Positions 23,305-35,386 are shown, counted from the stretch's first letter. The stretch is DNA of 64,000 nt from Omphiscola glabra (GCA_964017045.1 OZ024806.1:8266488-8330487); one strand, 5' to 3'. Made by a program: numbers and translations. Notes: generated by a model from the sequence alone, not told the origin.

Positions 23305-26300
23305 TCAATCTTTGTGTGGTTTCAAGTGTAAAACTGCATTAGGAGTGAGACCGCTGGCCTCCAAAGTAAGTGTGTTGTTCTTGTGAACCTTATTGGGGAA
23401 AGTAGACACAATATCATAGGGCACCTTTGGTCGACGCTGGCCATCCAAATACCTCCTGAGATCCCCAACAGTTTCTTTGAATTTCATCTTGATAATGTAG
23501 GTGTGGTCTCCATTTTCTGTCACTACTCTTAGTGTTGTTATGTCCCCTTGACTTTTCATTGACCTTGGCCTTTCTGAAGAGATGTTTGAGAAACTCTCTG
23601 AAGCCTCCTTGGTAGCACTCGTTTTAATCACTGTGATCGTTGATGTCGGAGATGAGGATTTACCAGAGTCATTTCCTGTCAGGGTTTTTCCTATTGATTC
23701 TCGAATGTCAATCACTTTCCCATCCTTGATGACTGATTTGGGTAACTTATTTAAGAACTGGTTCTGTGTCATTACTTTTCCTGGCAACTTAGAAGTGGTT
23801 GGAAGAGATTCTTTGAGTTGATCTGATGGTGGAAAAAATATTAGGGAAGAAAGCAAGTTTTTTGTTTTGTTTTTGTGAATTATCAAAATCATGAGCTCTA
23901 AAACATTCTGTATTTTCCCCTCTTCTCAATATTAATATCTTGAAATGTTTGAATGTTTACAAGGATAATATTCCAAAGGTATAAGGTAATGTGAAAGAAG
24001 TGGGACCAGTCTTAAGGCAGGGAGGTTTCCATTTTTTGGTCACATCTTAATGAAAGTATAAACCTTAAAAGTTGTAAAAGAGGATTCATTTGTATGAAAC
24101 AACAAGTCTAAATGTTTTAATAAAAAATAACTATGCAAGTCCTTGAAATAATTCCATAAACCTCAAGTATTCTTGGTTTCCAGACATTTTTTCTTCTTCA
24201 TTCATTTGGTACAGTAACTTGACAATCTGCCTGGTTGTTAAGTGAAGAACACAGCAGGAATAACATATGCCATGGCATTTAGAACTGAATTATCTATTCT
24301 ATGATACCAAATATGAGATGACAGTACATTATGGTTTGATGTAAGGCATGCCAGCAATAACATTACAGTAGAGACATACCATTAGTGGAAGATTGCACGG
24401 AAGTCCTTGGGCTTGGCATTTGAATCGCTTTGGTTGAGTCCCTTAAATTTGTACGGACAAGACGTGATGGTTTGACATCACCCCCAAGTGTTTGTCCCAT
24501 GCCCGCAAAAATGGACTGGCTTTGCTTCGGCTGAAAGTTTGTTCCTCTGAGGTCATTGACCATGAAAGGGACACCATCAGGATATCTGAAATTGTTTTGA
24601 GACTACAATTAATTATTTGCTAGTAACAGGTACACATTATGGTGCAATGATTTTTTTTTTTAAAAAGTGTAATACTCAATGTTTGAAATTTTACATTACC
24701 AGTAACTGTATCAATGATCAATGCTCAACAGTTTACAAAGGCATCGCACCCCAACATAAGCTGACTGCAAGCCACCATGTTTTAAGAGAGGATACTATAA
24801 TATAAATGTATCTTAAAGAAATAGTATCTAATCTACTTCAAATAAATTGTTACCTATAGAAATTAAATATGCAAATATTGTTATAAGTGACTTATAATTA
24901 GGACTACTATGTCTTAGGAACATTAACATGTTAACAGTTTTTACCATTATAAAATTATAAGTACTAAATATTTTCTCAGGACCCAAAATGTTATTTTGTT
25001 TCAGAAGTAAAACACCTCAACACCAGGGTTTGGTAAAAACATCAACCATTTCTTGGCATTACTGACTGTATGGATGCTGTTGGCAGGTTTTAAATGTGTT
25101 TTACAGCTTTTAAACATACAAATGAGTTTGCGTAAATAGCAACAGTAAAAAAAGATAAACATTTAGCATTAAATTATCATCGTTAGCTGTTATATTAGGG
25201 ATAAACTGAAAGATACATTGAATCGAAGTTTTATTATAATTGTAACTGAACCTTTTCTGCAATTCAGTGGGGAAGTAGCCATCTAGCAAATCTTTTACAC
25301 ACTGGCGAGTCTTGGGGTCAGTGTAGGGTCTGAATGGGCCATCAAACATCATGATGCCATTGGCATAGAGTGTCAGCTGCACTGATTCAGGCACCTCAAA
25401 TCTTGCCCCGTCAGCTGTTTTTTTAATCTGTGCTACACCCTCCCCGGCCAATACGTTTAGGTCCTTTATATTTTCTATCAACAAATTGAAGTCTATATTC
25501 AATGGGGCGGGGGCCACCGGGAGGGAAACGTCCTGCCGCCAAATGCCAAATGGGTTAGAGGAGGCGATTGAATTATCTGGCGAGTCACTGCGTATTGATA
25601 CTTCTGTGACGTTGTTGTTTTCATCGTCATCATCATCAATGCTGTCTGGCAGATAGACGTTAGAGTTAGCATCGCTTGATTCGCCAACCCATACCATTCC
25701 ATACTCAGCTAAGAAGGTCTCCATTTCATGAACCTGAAATTAAAAAATATGCAAACCAAATATGGCAGGGGAAAAATAATCAGTGGTTGAATCAAGTTCG
25801 GTCATTGGTATAACAATATGGTTGCAGAGTATAAGAAAATATTTACAATTATAAAGATTCTTTTAGGCAAAAGCTATTAAATGCCTTCATTTTTCTGTTA
25901 CTATTTTTCTTCTTTAATATAAACTTATACTTAAATATAATTTATAAATGTAAAAAGCCTTGCAGTATTTGTGTTGCCATTTAGTGTGCTGCATAAATGC
26001 TAGCCTGCGATTGGTGAAACACTTAACTACTGCATGCCAAGCTAAGATCATTATGATACTGGTCAGTACTCATCAAATTCATAAATAAGAGAAAATGGAG
26101 TTATTATTATTTATTTTTTTTTACCCTTTATCTTGTGGATCCTTCGTAAGCTTTGTTTAGCAATTATTTTGAACTTAATTATTCCTGTATTGTAAATGAA
26201 AAGCATTGACACATACCTGCTGTTGTAACAGCAAGCAATGTGTCTCAAGGTCTTTGACCTCACTTGTGCTTGTGTTCTCTTTCCTCGCTTTCTCTGTAAT

Positions 26301-27169
26301 GCGCAGTTTATCTTCAAGTATTTTGATCTGCCTGTCTTTATTTTTAATATCCTTTTCCTGAGTCTGAACCTGTAATGATATCACAAAGTGAACTTTTAAA
26401 GAATTAATATAGAAATGAAACTTTGCTTTTTATCTATTAAATTTTAATTTGATTCTTCACCTATTAAAAATATATTTTGTGATGTGTATTCAATAAAAGT
26501 TAGGAAACAAATAAAACCACTCATCTGATCTAGAGATTTACAGCACACATTTTTCTGGTACTAGCATGGTATACTGCATGTGTTTTATTGTGACACTTTT
26601 GATGCATTAAATACATTAGTCTTTTAACAAATTTAACTTTTAAAGATATTTTTAATGTGTTTATTTTTTTTCAAACATAACCATTTTAATTTTACCCTTG
26701 TTAAGAATCACATCCTATTTGTGCAACATTTGAGTTATAGATCTTAGTTTATACAAAGGTGGTACCCGTAAAATTAAGTCCTATTTTCCTATTAAACAAA
26801 TCTAGCATAATACAAAATGATTTTTTTTTGGGTACAGACCTTTTGCTCAAGCAGGGTTATCTTATTCATCATTAGCCTCATAAGTTCATGATCATTTGGG
26901 GGAGCTTTGGAATCTACTCTTCTTTCCGGAGAACTATCAGTTCTTGATGTCTCAGGCAGACGTACAAGTGTCTGGCTGGTGGATACACTTAGGTGAGGTA
27001 GGTACTGTTTCTTTTTGTCTTGCACCATATTGGAGGTGATCTCTTCAAGAAGTCTACTCTCATCTTCTGAATATTCAGGGTGTCGAAAAGGTATTGGACG
27101 ATTGCCTGTCATATGCCCAGGGAATAAAGGAACTTTGTTCTTTTTTAATGAGTGATAAGGGGAACTCAT
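23305..27169 (-). CDS. UBXN11: UBX domain-containing protein 11 (UBXN11/Socius)
   Basis: Five coding exons on the minus strand: 27169-26840, 26369-26217, 25733-25252, 24585-24380, 23822-23305. All introns are GT-AG and the phases agree; 1689 nt, 562 aa (human about 520). UBX proteins are adaptors of the AAA ATPase p97/VCP; UBXN11 is also known as an Rnd GTPase partner. Visible: N-terminal basic segment; residues about 95-165 coiled coil (ELMRLMMNKITLLEQK, then the charged exon 2); acidic run DDDDDE near 194-199; SEP domain about 281-343 (LTLYANGIMMFDGPFRPY to GYFPTELQKR then YPDGVPFMV, the last split across exons 3 and 4); Ser/Thr-rich linker; C-terminal UBX domain about 487-562 ending at the stop. 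In the UBX loop the usual F-P-R reads F-P-N, which could weaken p97 binding. Start: first ATG, just after an acceptor at 27182-27181, so the 5' UTR is spliced. Confidence 0.95.
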
Positions 27170-27182
27170 TTTCTGTGTTTCT

Positions 27183-28365
27183 AAAAAAGAAATGAAAAAA
27201 AAATATATCCTAACTATTGATTTTGTTTGGTTTTAAACTTTAAAAAATATTATGGGGTACTAGAGCTTTTGTCCATCACAGAGCTGTAGCGGCAACGATA
27301 ATAGTCACCTTTATTGTTCTGGTTAAATAAATTTGGTGGCATGATTAAAAAAAGCCTGGCACTAGCATTAAAAAATATTTTTAAAAAATAAAAATTTAGG
27401 ACATGAATTGGCTAATTATTCATATTTAGGCCTGCCAATACTAAGCCTATAGTCTATAGTTATAGTATTTAGGCAAAATTATTTTTTTAGTTTAGCAGAG
27501 GCAAAGGCAGTGGCCATTACTTCATTACTCAACTCCCCCAAGCTTGACTCAGAGTATCCTGCTTGTATTAGTATTAGTATGTAATTCCCACTAATTGTAA
27601 TGAATAATAATATAGTATTAATATAATATTATAATAATGTAGGCTTTAAAACTTTTAATGACTCTAAACTCTACAATTACATTATTTTACATACATGACA
27701 TAATCAGTATCACGTAAATAAATCATATTCGAAATCAATGACGTTAAGTAATAAGTAAAAGTTTTAATGAATGATTTACTGCTGGATACTGGAATAGTCT
27801 AGAATTTACTAGAGAAGAACACAACCAAAACCTAATTTCATATTATTCTATATATTTCATATCGTATCCATGGACGCTATCTTTCGGAATATAATGAAGT
27901 AATAGTGTAGGATTATTAGTATGTAACAATCTGTTCGGGACTGAATTATTAATTCAAAAATATAGAAATGTTATTTAAAATTATTAAAATACATTATTGT
28001 TATTCCTTACGTTCAATAAAAATATTTCTTTAATAATTTTAGAATGTTGAATAATCATTCCGGAGCGCAGATTAACGTATCCCGGAAATAAGCAAAGGTA
28101 CCAATAACTGTAAATTGTGAACCATTAACAACAATGCAAATGCCACAAAATAAATATACCAATAGTTGCTTTCGAATTCGTAAAAGAGATAATGAAAAAG
28201 TTTATATTAATTAACAAAATGTTGTAGCTACTAATCTGCAATTATTTATTTGTTTGGGTTCATTACTCATTACTGAATTATAAAATTTATTTGAATTAAA
28301 GTTAAAATGCAATAATTAATAATTAAAATTCATATCATTAAATGTAATTGAAAGTACCGGTATAC
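27183..28365 (-). other. UBXN11 5' UTR intron
   Basis: An acceptor (cttttttag, minus strand) lies 11 bp before the UBXN11 ATG. A donor-like gacaaggag/gtatac at 28366/28365 is a plausible partner, which would make this a 1.2 kb AT-rich intron. No gene within it on either strand. Confidence 0.4.
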
Positions 28366-28520
28366 CTCCTTGTCCCTGTTTCCAAGTCCAAGGAGCGTGC
28401 TCATATTCCTTGATGTAAATTAGCTTGTATTGTCCATTGGCTTGTATGTAGATTTTGTTTTGTTGCGTTTTGTGTTTTATAGCGCGTCGAGCCTTAATTA
28501 GAGATGAAGCGTGGTTTTTA
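28366..28520 (-). promoter_or_regulatory. Candidate first exon and promoter of UBXN11
   Basis: Immediately upstream (minus strand) of the donor at 28366. A CCAAT box on the minus strand lies near 28437 (plus strand attgg); no TATA box is evident. Position of the transcription start is unknown. The AT-rich DNA 28521-28919 upstream holds nothing I can name. Confidence 0.3.
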
Positions 28521-28919
28521 AAAATTAACTTTATTAATTATTAATATTATTTATATCAACAATATCACGACTAAGAAAAAAAACCGAATCTTTTATCTTC
28601 TGTACTAATAAACGTTTATAATATATATATTGGTAAGTAAATTTAAAAGTAAACTAAGTAAGCCACAGTGCGTTTACGAACTTACTTATTTTTGTTTAAA
28701 TTTTTAATTCCAATATTATTTTACATTATCATTGGTAACTATTTTTGTTTCTTTCTTTAAAAAAAATAATTTTTTTTTGCTTACGTGTGCGACTTAAATT
28801 GACCACAACTCGATTGATAGCTGCCTTTTAAATTAGCCGATGATAATCACGCACAAAATTGAATCCACAATCTCTTGGCTTATAGCATATAACGTCACAA
28901 TTCAATATCTTGGTTTATA

Positions 28920-29218
28920 GCACAACATACGGCCCACGGGCCGCATCAGTCACGTAGCGTGGTACATTTTACATATAATATTGTATGGTTTTCGAATGGG
29001 GGGGGGGGGCGCTAAAAAGGTATTGTGCCCCGGGTGCGAGTTAAGCTCGCTACGTCACTGGGCCGCATGTGACCCGACAGCACCCACTTTGCGGCCCGCG
29101 AAGTAACGAAACTTTCTTATTTTCTTAATAGCTTTTCCCTGTCCCATTTGCTTTCGGCCCGCACAAGTTTTTCATAAAGTATTACAGCCCGCCATACATT
29201 TTGAATTGTGCAGGCCTG
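28920..29218 (-). mobile_element. hAT element with CAGGCCTGCACAA ends, interrupted
   Basis: On the minus strand it begins caggcctgcacaattcaaaa and runs through gtgcgggccgaaag, gtttcgttacttcgcgggcc and gggccgtatgttgtgc, colinear with the intact copy at 58489-58697. Its outer end toward 28920 has lost the last bases of the terminal repeat. A 114-bp element (28947-29060) sits inside it. Confidence 0.85.
28947..29060. mobile_element. 114-bp hAT MITE nested in the CAGGCCTG element
   Basis: Ends cagtcacgtagcg and cgctacgtcactg form an inverted repeat. A perfect 8-bp duplication ggccgcat flanks it (28939-28946, 29061-29068), and removing it and one duplication restores the host element colinear with 58489-58697. 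Contains a run of 12 G. Confidence 0.93.
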
Positions 29219-29382
29219 GATAGCCTATAACGTCAGCATTCAACCAATACAGTCTTAAAAGGCATGCGCCCAAACAGACCGAGAGGAACAAACAGACCTA
29301 GTGGAAAAAACAGGCCGGGCAGCACAAACAGGCCGAGCAGAGAAAACAGGCAGGACATAACAAACAAGCCGGGCAGCACAAA
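29173..29382. repeat. Arm 1 of a 210-bp inverted duplication
   Basis: Reverse-complement partner of 29944-30153, same length, nearly identical (I saw one mismatch, cataacgtcag against its partner's ataatgtcag). It covers the end of the CAGGCCTG hAT element, a unique spacer and the first half of the 29.27 kb minisatellite. Confidence 0.92.
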
Positions 29383-29485
29383 CAGGCCGAATAGAACAAA
29401 CAGGCGGGCAGCACAAACAGGCGGGCAGCACAAACAGGCCGGGCAGAACAAATCGGTCGGGCAGCACAAACAGGCTGAGTAGAAC
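29266..29485. repeat. 17-18-bp minisatellite (aacaggccgggcagcac)
   Basis: About twelve units of variable length. Because the unit is short and GC-rich, all three minus frames are open and give spurious cysteine-proline-rich peptides; these are not genes. Confidence 0.9.
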
Positions 29486-29943
29486 ATGTAAATTTGAATT
29501 TAAGTTCCACAAAGGAAGGATAGAAAGTTTGGACTCCAAATAGGTTTTAAATCCAATTTTTTTTTAATTTCTTTTTGTTCGTCCTTCGCAGGCTATATTC
29601 GACGACCAGTCCTATTCGAGCGTAGAAAGCTTTCCCGCACGTAAGACGCTAGTAAATCTGCAACAGTGGTTATCAACCTTTCTAATGCCGCGACCCTTTA
29701 ATACAGTTCCCCAACCACAAAATTATTTTCGTTGATACTTCATAACTGTAGAGTATATGTGTTTTCCGGTCGTCTTTGGCGACCCCTGCAGAAGCGTAGC
29801 TAGAGTGTTTGGTGCCCGGGGACGAGATTCGCACCCGGGGACAAGATTCATTTTAAGGGGGTAGGCTACCAAAAAATTTTTTTTTTTAATTAACCAACTT
29901 AGAACAACTATTTTATGGTGAAAACAAAAGTGTCAACATAGCA

Positions 29944-30153
29944 TTTGTGCTGCCCGGCTTGTTTGTTATGTCCTGCCTGTTTTCTCTGCTCGGCCTGTTT
30001 GTGCTGCCCGGCCTGTTTTTTCCACTAGGTCTGTTTGTTCCTCTCGGTCTGTTTGGGCGCATGCCTTTTAAGACTGTATTGGTTGAATGCTGACATTATA
30101 GGCTATCCAGGCCTGCACAATTCAAAATGTATGGCGGGCTGTAATACTTTATG
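29944..30153. repeat. Arm 2 of the 210-bp inverted duplication
   Basis: Reverse complement of 29173-29382. It lies inside the 3.2 kb hAT element although its partner lies outside, so it was added after that element landed, or the element carried it in. Confidence 0.92.
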
Positions 30154-30214
30154 GTCATGTTTAGCTATGAATGGAGATATATTTTCATGCTTTAAAATTT
30201 AAAAAGATTTTATA

Positions 30215-30241
30215 GTTGCCATGGCAACGGCGGCCATCTTG
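30215..30241. promoter_or_regulatory. Palindromic RFX X-box-like motif beside a YY1-like motif
   Basis: gttgccatggcaac (30215-30228) is a perfect 14-bp palindrome fitting the RFX X-box consensus GTNRCC-N-RGYAAC. It is followed at once by gcggccatcttg, which reads on the minus strand as a YY1-type CAAGATGGCCGC. Both are inside the 3.2 kb transposon, about 1.7 kb upstream of the UBXN11 candidate promoter. Binding is inference. Confidence 0.5.
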
Positions 30242-33037
30242 AAAATAATACCTATTCGTAGAGTTCTAAAATTTTTAAAACAGACATACATATTGCTTAA
30301 AATATGATTGATTCATGAACTTCAAGTATATTTAGAGGTACTGAGCTAGTTTAATTTCCTTCAAACTTTTCAAAACATTTTTTTTTTAATTTTTAAAATT
30401 TGCCTCGGCAGAAAACGCTTAAAATTTACAACTATAGGAAAATAAAAACTTTATTTTGAAAAAAGTAATAGACCAAATTGAATTCTGTATAGCTCATTAC
30501 CCACAAAATAGTTAAAGGAAGATACACACCAAATTTTATTACTCTAGCTTGTATATTAGCTGAGATTTTAGAATTCTACGTTACAAAACAATAGAAAAAA
30601 ACAACTTTGAGAAAAATCAATTTTAAACTTAAAAAGTGAAAAATTTTAAGTTTATTATGAAAATGAAGTTCTTTTACATAGTTTTTTTTGTTCAGCAACA
30701 TGGACATGGTGGTTTTGTATATTATTTAACTGTTAAATGCACCAGGAACATGGTTTTCACCTTCTCGAACTTCCCTCAGGTGCTCTCGTCAAAATCACAA
30801 TTTTTTAAAGATTTTTTATTTTCCGCTCGAATAAAGCTAATTTGTGTTGTCTACCAATTTTTTGCTCAGCATTCTAGTATAACACAAGTTATCCAAAGCC
30901 CCCTATCAACCATATTTTGTCCATGATCATTTTTAACCATAATTAGATGACAAGGTTATGTTGCTGACAACATCACTGAAATTGAAGCAGTTCCATGTAG
31001 TTCCATGGCACCAATGCTATGTTGACACTTTTGTACATATTCTGTGTACCTCTTTCAGCAAAGAATTCCCTCATACCAGAGAGGAATGAGTTATGTGTCT
31101 TTTAGAAATGTAATAATTGGGCAGATACTTGCTCATAAATGTTCTTCGGCATAGCGCAGTTTTTATACTTTGTGCCGGTTATAAATTGTGCAGTGCAGCT
31201 GGGTTTTTAAGGTTATGGCAGATATCATAGATTGCAACTTTTCATAGTCCATGCCATTGTCCTTCAAGCCTTACAGTCTATAATTGATAATGCCTTGGTT
31301 ATCCAGTTGTGGATTTGAAGAATCTAACCACTCACAATCAATTCATTTTTATATTCATAGTATTGACTATTTTGTTTTGCAATCAGCTGTAAGTTATGGC
31401 TTCTGCGATTTGTCCACCCCACTGAAAACAGATGAAAATGTGTAAAAGCTTTGAAATATGATCATATCTAAATCCTTGTTTAGTACTCCCTCTGCTGTTG
31501 AAGTTGACTTCTTGTCACTGAAGAATTAACTTTTGCTTGGCTCGGTAGTACTTTTTGGGGGCTAGAATGGAATTAAAAAATTAATAAACAATTAGCAAAA
31601 AATATACTGACATTGATCACAATTAGTCTATCAGTATTATTTAGATGTGTAGGATTGCTTAACTAATTATTTATTTTATTATAATTATTAATTATTAATC
31701 TAATGAATTGATTTTAGAAATAAGAAATGTTACCAAACTAATTAGGCTATCACTATTACTAATAATTGTATGCAGATAAAATAAATGAATTAGGCTAAGA
31801 TTAAACTATTTGAGTTGAAACATTTTAATACGAATTTATTTGCTCATATCCACAATGAGTGACAATGCTAATGCTAATCTAATATATAATATAATTGTAT
31901 TAGTCTAGACTATTACTTTGAACTACTCGTCGATTATTTTTCAATGTTTTTGTAGCCAAATAAATAGGCTTAGGTTTCATATAAATTAAAAATTCCCTTG
32001 ATTGATAAATATAAAGACTTTAAGTTTAAGTAGAAACTTGTGCAAATCTCCGCATAAGCTAAACAACCCTTACACCATCACGAGCATCATGGCATGGCAA
32101 CACACTGACTGTACTGACGTACTGTAGTACTGACTGAATAATCTCAACTATCGCCATCTCGTGTCGCTAAATTATGATAATTTTTAGTATACTTACCTTG
32201 AATTGAGAGCTTTTCTTAGTGCCAGTGCATAAATTTCTGTAGTTTATTTATTTCTGGCTTTTACCTAATCGGTAAGGTTGTAAATGCATATTTTAAAATC
32301 AAAACATGCTGATGCTTCGTTTGCAAAATTTAGTTCGCGATCCGGTAAACACACATAAACAACTCATTTGCGCATGCGCGAGTCATCGGTATCTTGGTTA
32401 CTCCCCTGTTTGGACCAATGAAAATCGGTAAAATAATTATAATAATAGAACTAAGGAATATCCTACAACATTACGTTTGTGGATCCGATTATTTGAGGCA
32501 ATTATATTTACTGACTACGATTCTAAATAATAAAAAAACTGCTTGAATTTACCTTTACATTGATATATAATAATAGCATATTATGCTATTTAAAAATAGT
32601 TTTTTGAGGTCTCAAAAATGGGATATGGATGAATTTTCTTTTCTTCTAAAATTAGGTCAATTTTTAAAGTGGGGTGGGGTGTTAAATATCAGTTGTTTCA
32701 CAACAAATCTTTTAAAAAGTACTATACATTTATGTGTAATCGAATCTAAGAATGTTCCTCTTCGTAAAAATGAAAACAAAAAAAATTGGATAATTTTTGA
32801 AAAATTAAGATATTTTCAAGCGCCTACCCCCTTAAAGCGCCCCTTTTGTCTTTTTTCAACCCTCAAACCCATTATTTTCATCAATAAAATAATATCAAAG
32901 CACATTTTGGCGCCCCTAACTAGCTGGCGCCCGGGGACATCTGTCCCCCTGCCCCCCTTCGCTACACCTCTGGACCCCTGTGAAAGGGTCGTTCGACCAC
33001 CAAAAGGGGGTCGCGACCAACAGGTTGAGAACCGCTG

Positions 33038-33639
33038 CGCTACAAGGACACAAAAATGTGTTGAAAAAAAAACGTTTTGAAAGGTGTAACAATAGTAAAT
33101 CGAGTCCACTCCGCATATGCTGGATTGGATATTTAAACAATAAATTTCTGGACATATTTAGTGTTAACATAAAAAGGATTAGAATAATGAATACATTTGG
33201 TGCTGCTCCTTGGAGCAGTGGGAAATTGGTACACTGTCCGTCAATTCCAAAAATTTTGGAAATGCTGCTGTGCAGTAGCACATGACAAGATACCGACCAT
33301 GGCCTAGAAAGAAGGAGATGGATATGAGGTCACGGGGCGCCATTTCTGACCTGGCATTCTTGTGTGTGGGGAGAGGGAGCACCATTTTTGGGGGGATGGG
33401 GGTGGGGTAGACGGCTTATTCAGTCCACTACATAAGTTGTATAGAGCTTATTTTTTGTTTGTTTTATGTAGGCATCGTGCGTTTATTCTGTGGGCATCGT
33501 GTGTGTATCCTGTGGGCGATGCGGTTTTTCTGAATTAGGGGCGGCAACGTCTAATGGTCGCCCCGGACATCACAAGCTCTAGTTACTATTATCATACTGC
33601 AGACCCAGAAATAATTTGAAATGTTCGTTTGAACTAGTT
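33038..33639. other. No gene seen; short tandem repeat
   Basis: Two to three 22-bp units around 33473-33525 share gggcatcgtg and tgtgg. G-rich stretch near 33370-33410. Otherwise nothing recognised. Confidence 0.5.
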
Positions 33640-33893
33640 TTTGTGTTTGTTGTGTTTGTTATGCTCGTTGTGCTCGCGTTATTTGTGTTTGTTGCATTCG
33701 TTGTGTTTTTTTTTTGTTGCATTCACTGTGTTTGTTGCGTTAGTTGTGTTTGTTGCATTCGTTGTGTTTGTTGTTTTTGTTGCATTCACTGTGTTTGTTG
33801 CGTTAGTTGTGTTTGTTGCTATCGTTGTGTTTGTTGCGTTCGCTGTGTTTGCTGTGTTCACTGTGTTTGTTGTGTTGGTTGTGTTCGGAATGT
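33640..33893. repeat. GTT-rich minisatellite
   Basis: Units of 9-12 bp such as tgtttgttgcattcgttg repeated with internal higher-order periodicity of about 63 bp. Low-complexity open frames occur on both strands and are not genes. A (gtt)n stretch follows at 33993-34028. Confidence 0.9.
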
Positions 33894-34028
33894 GAAGACG
33901 TAAACACATATTTGGAAAACATTTTAAAAAAAACGTTTCAAACGTACGTAAAAAATACTATTCTATCCAACAATTCGTTGGAGATATTAGAGTTGTTGTT
34001 GTTGTTGTTTTTGTTGTTGTTGTTTGTC

Positions 34029-35386
34029 AACAGTGATTCATACCCCGAGTCAGCGGAGAGATGTCACGTGACACGCATAACTCCGTGAGACTGCAGAGTA
34101 TGTGATCAGCTTGTAAACACAATGTACGTGTTGATAACAATATTTACACATTTTTTATGTACACAAGCTCGCAACCGTCTTGTATTCGTACAGGACAACA
34201 AAATATGTGAACATCAAAAACAATATATTCAGACATCAAAATGTGGTTGCAAAATTGATAATAAATGTATAAAAAAGGAGTGAATATCAGGCAATCCACG
34301 TCTTAAAACGTAATTTATGAATGTAAATAAAAACCCATCTGAAATAAATATTTATAAAAATAATAAATAACTGTAAAACGGTAAGTTTAATGGGGTAAAA
34401 TGCAAAAAATGTGGTACTCCGTAATGCTGCTCCCCAACCCCTCCACACACACACGTTAATTAAAAACTCAAAATTGGCAAACACCGATTTACATCAACAA
34501 ATTTTGACTAAAAATCCCCCCCCCCCCCCCGGCCCAACCTTTTAAACCCCAAACCCAAAAAAAACGAAAATAATAATAATCATTAAAAAAAAAAATATAT
34601 AAAAAAAAGGCACAAAAGTAATAAAATAAATATAAATAAAATATTTTAAAACGAAAACCGACAAACAAACAAACGAACCAACAAACAAACCAACTGCCAC
34701 TTAGAGGCTGTTGATGAATTTTGAATCAAGTGGGTGAGCTGTATCCAGTTTTAGTTTCAATAAGCGACAGTAATATCTCTAACATTTAATTTTCTGATTA
34801 TATTACCTGTCTTTTTTTTCATTACTTTATTTTGAGTAAGTAAAACTTCACAGTAAACAGAAAACATTGAAGGAAAAGGCAAACAACTTCTTAACAGTTT
34901 ACATGGAATTTTGTGGAAAACACAAATTCACAGTAAGTCTGTTTTTTGTTTTTTTTTAAATTATTTTTATTTCAGTAACACCCGTAAGAATTAGAACTAC
35001 GTTTAATAATGAAAACACCTTCAAAACAGTTTACAGTTTACATGGAATTGTGTCATAAACAAACTCACAGCCAGTGATGAATTAGTCCTCACTGGTCGAG
35101 ATGGTGCTGCCCCCATTGAGAGATGGTGTTGTCTTCATTGAGAGATGGTGGTGTCAGGGCCTTGCACAAAATGACACAATTTAAGTAGCTGTCTCCCCAA
35201 ACTAGATCGGTGATTCTCAAATCTGTTGTTTTGTGTGTGTGTGTGTGTTTTAATTGCCCGTTTCTGGATCGTTCGATCTGTTATCTAAATTTTTATAAAA
35301 TTTCCCCCCTCTCCTCATGTTTTTATGGCGTAGTTAGTTTGGCAAACTGCCTTTTTAAAAAAATAAATTTACATTTTTATATAGGG
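34029..35386. other. Intergenic, no gene seen
   Basis: Contains a C run (34517-34531), A-rich simple sequence 34555-34700, a degenerate pair around 34895-34935 and 35026-35075 sharing cagtttacatggaatt, and three units of gagagatggtg at about 35094-35153. Confidence 0.5.

Larger units (their letters stand above)
29789..32972. mobile_element. 3.2 kb non-autonomous hAT-type element inside SPIN-like copy 3
   Basis: Ends cagaagcgtagctagag and, inward from the right, cagaggtgtagcgaagg. A perfect 8-bp duplication gacccctg flanks it (29781-29788, 32973-32980). A 15-bp subterminal inverted repeat, tttaagggggtaggc, lies at 29852-29866 and inverted at 32822-32836. About 2.8 kb of the interior is AT-rich; the longest open frames (such as 32583-33080) have no transposase motif, so it needs a transposase from elsewhere. 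It also contains arm 2 of the inverted duplication. Confidence 0.9.
29664..33037 (+). mobile_element. SPIN-like hAT MITE, copy 3, split by a 3.2 kb insertion
   Basis: The left part 29664-29788 starts cagtggttatcaacctttct and runs to ggcgacccctg. The right part 32981-33037 continues tgaaagggtcgttcgacc and ends ggttgagaaccgctg. Together they are the usual element of about 180 bp. The 8-bp flanks atctgcaa and cgctacaa match at only 5 of 8, so this is an older copy. Confidence 0.92.

Noticed and set aside
29233..29539. Cysteine/proline-rich minus-strand frames of 70-94 codons
   Set aside because: All three frames are open because of the 17-18-bp minisatellite; they have no start context, and the same DNA is duplicated in inverted form.
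32583..33080. 165-codon plus-strand frame
   Set aside because: It crosses the end of the 3.2 kb hAT element, the target duplication and the right part of the SPIN-like copy, so it is chimeric transposon sequence.
33616..33909. Valine/phenylalanine-rich and asparagine/threonine-rich frames
   Set aside because: Low-complexity GTT-rich minisatellite.
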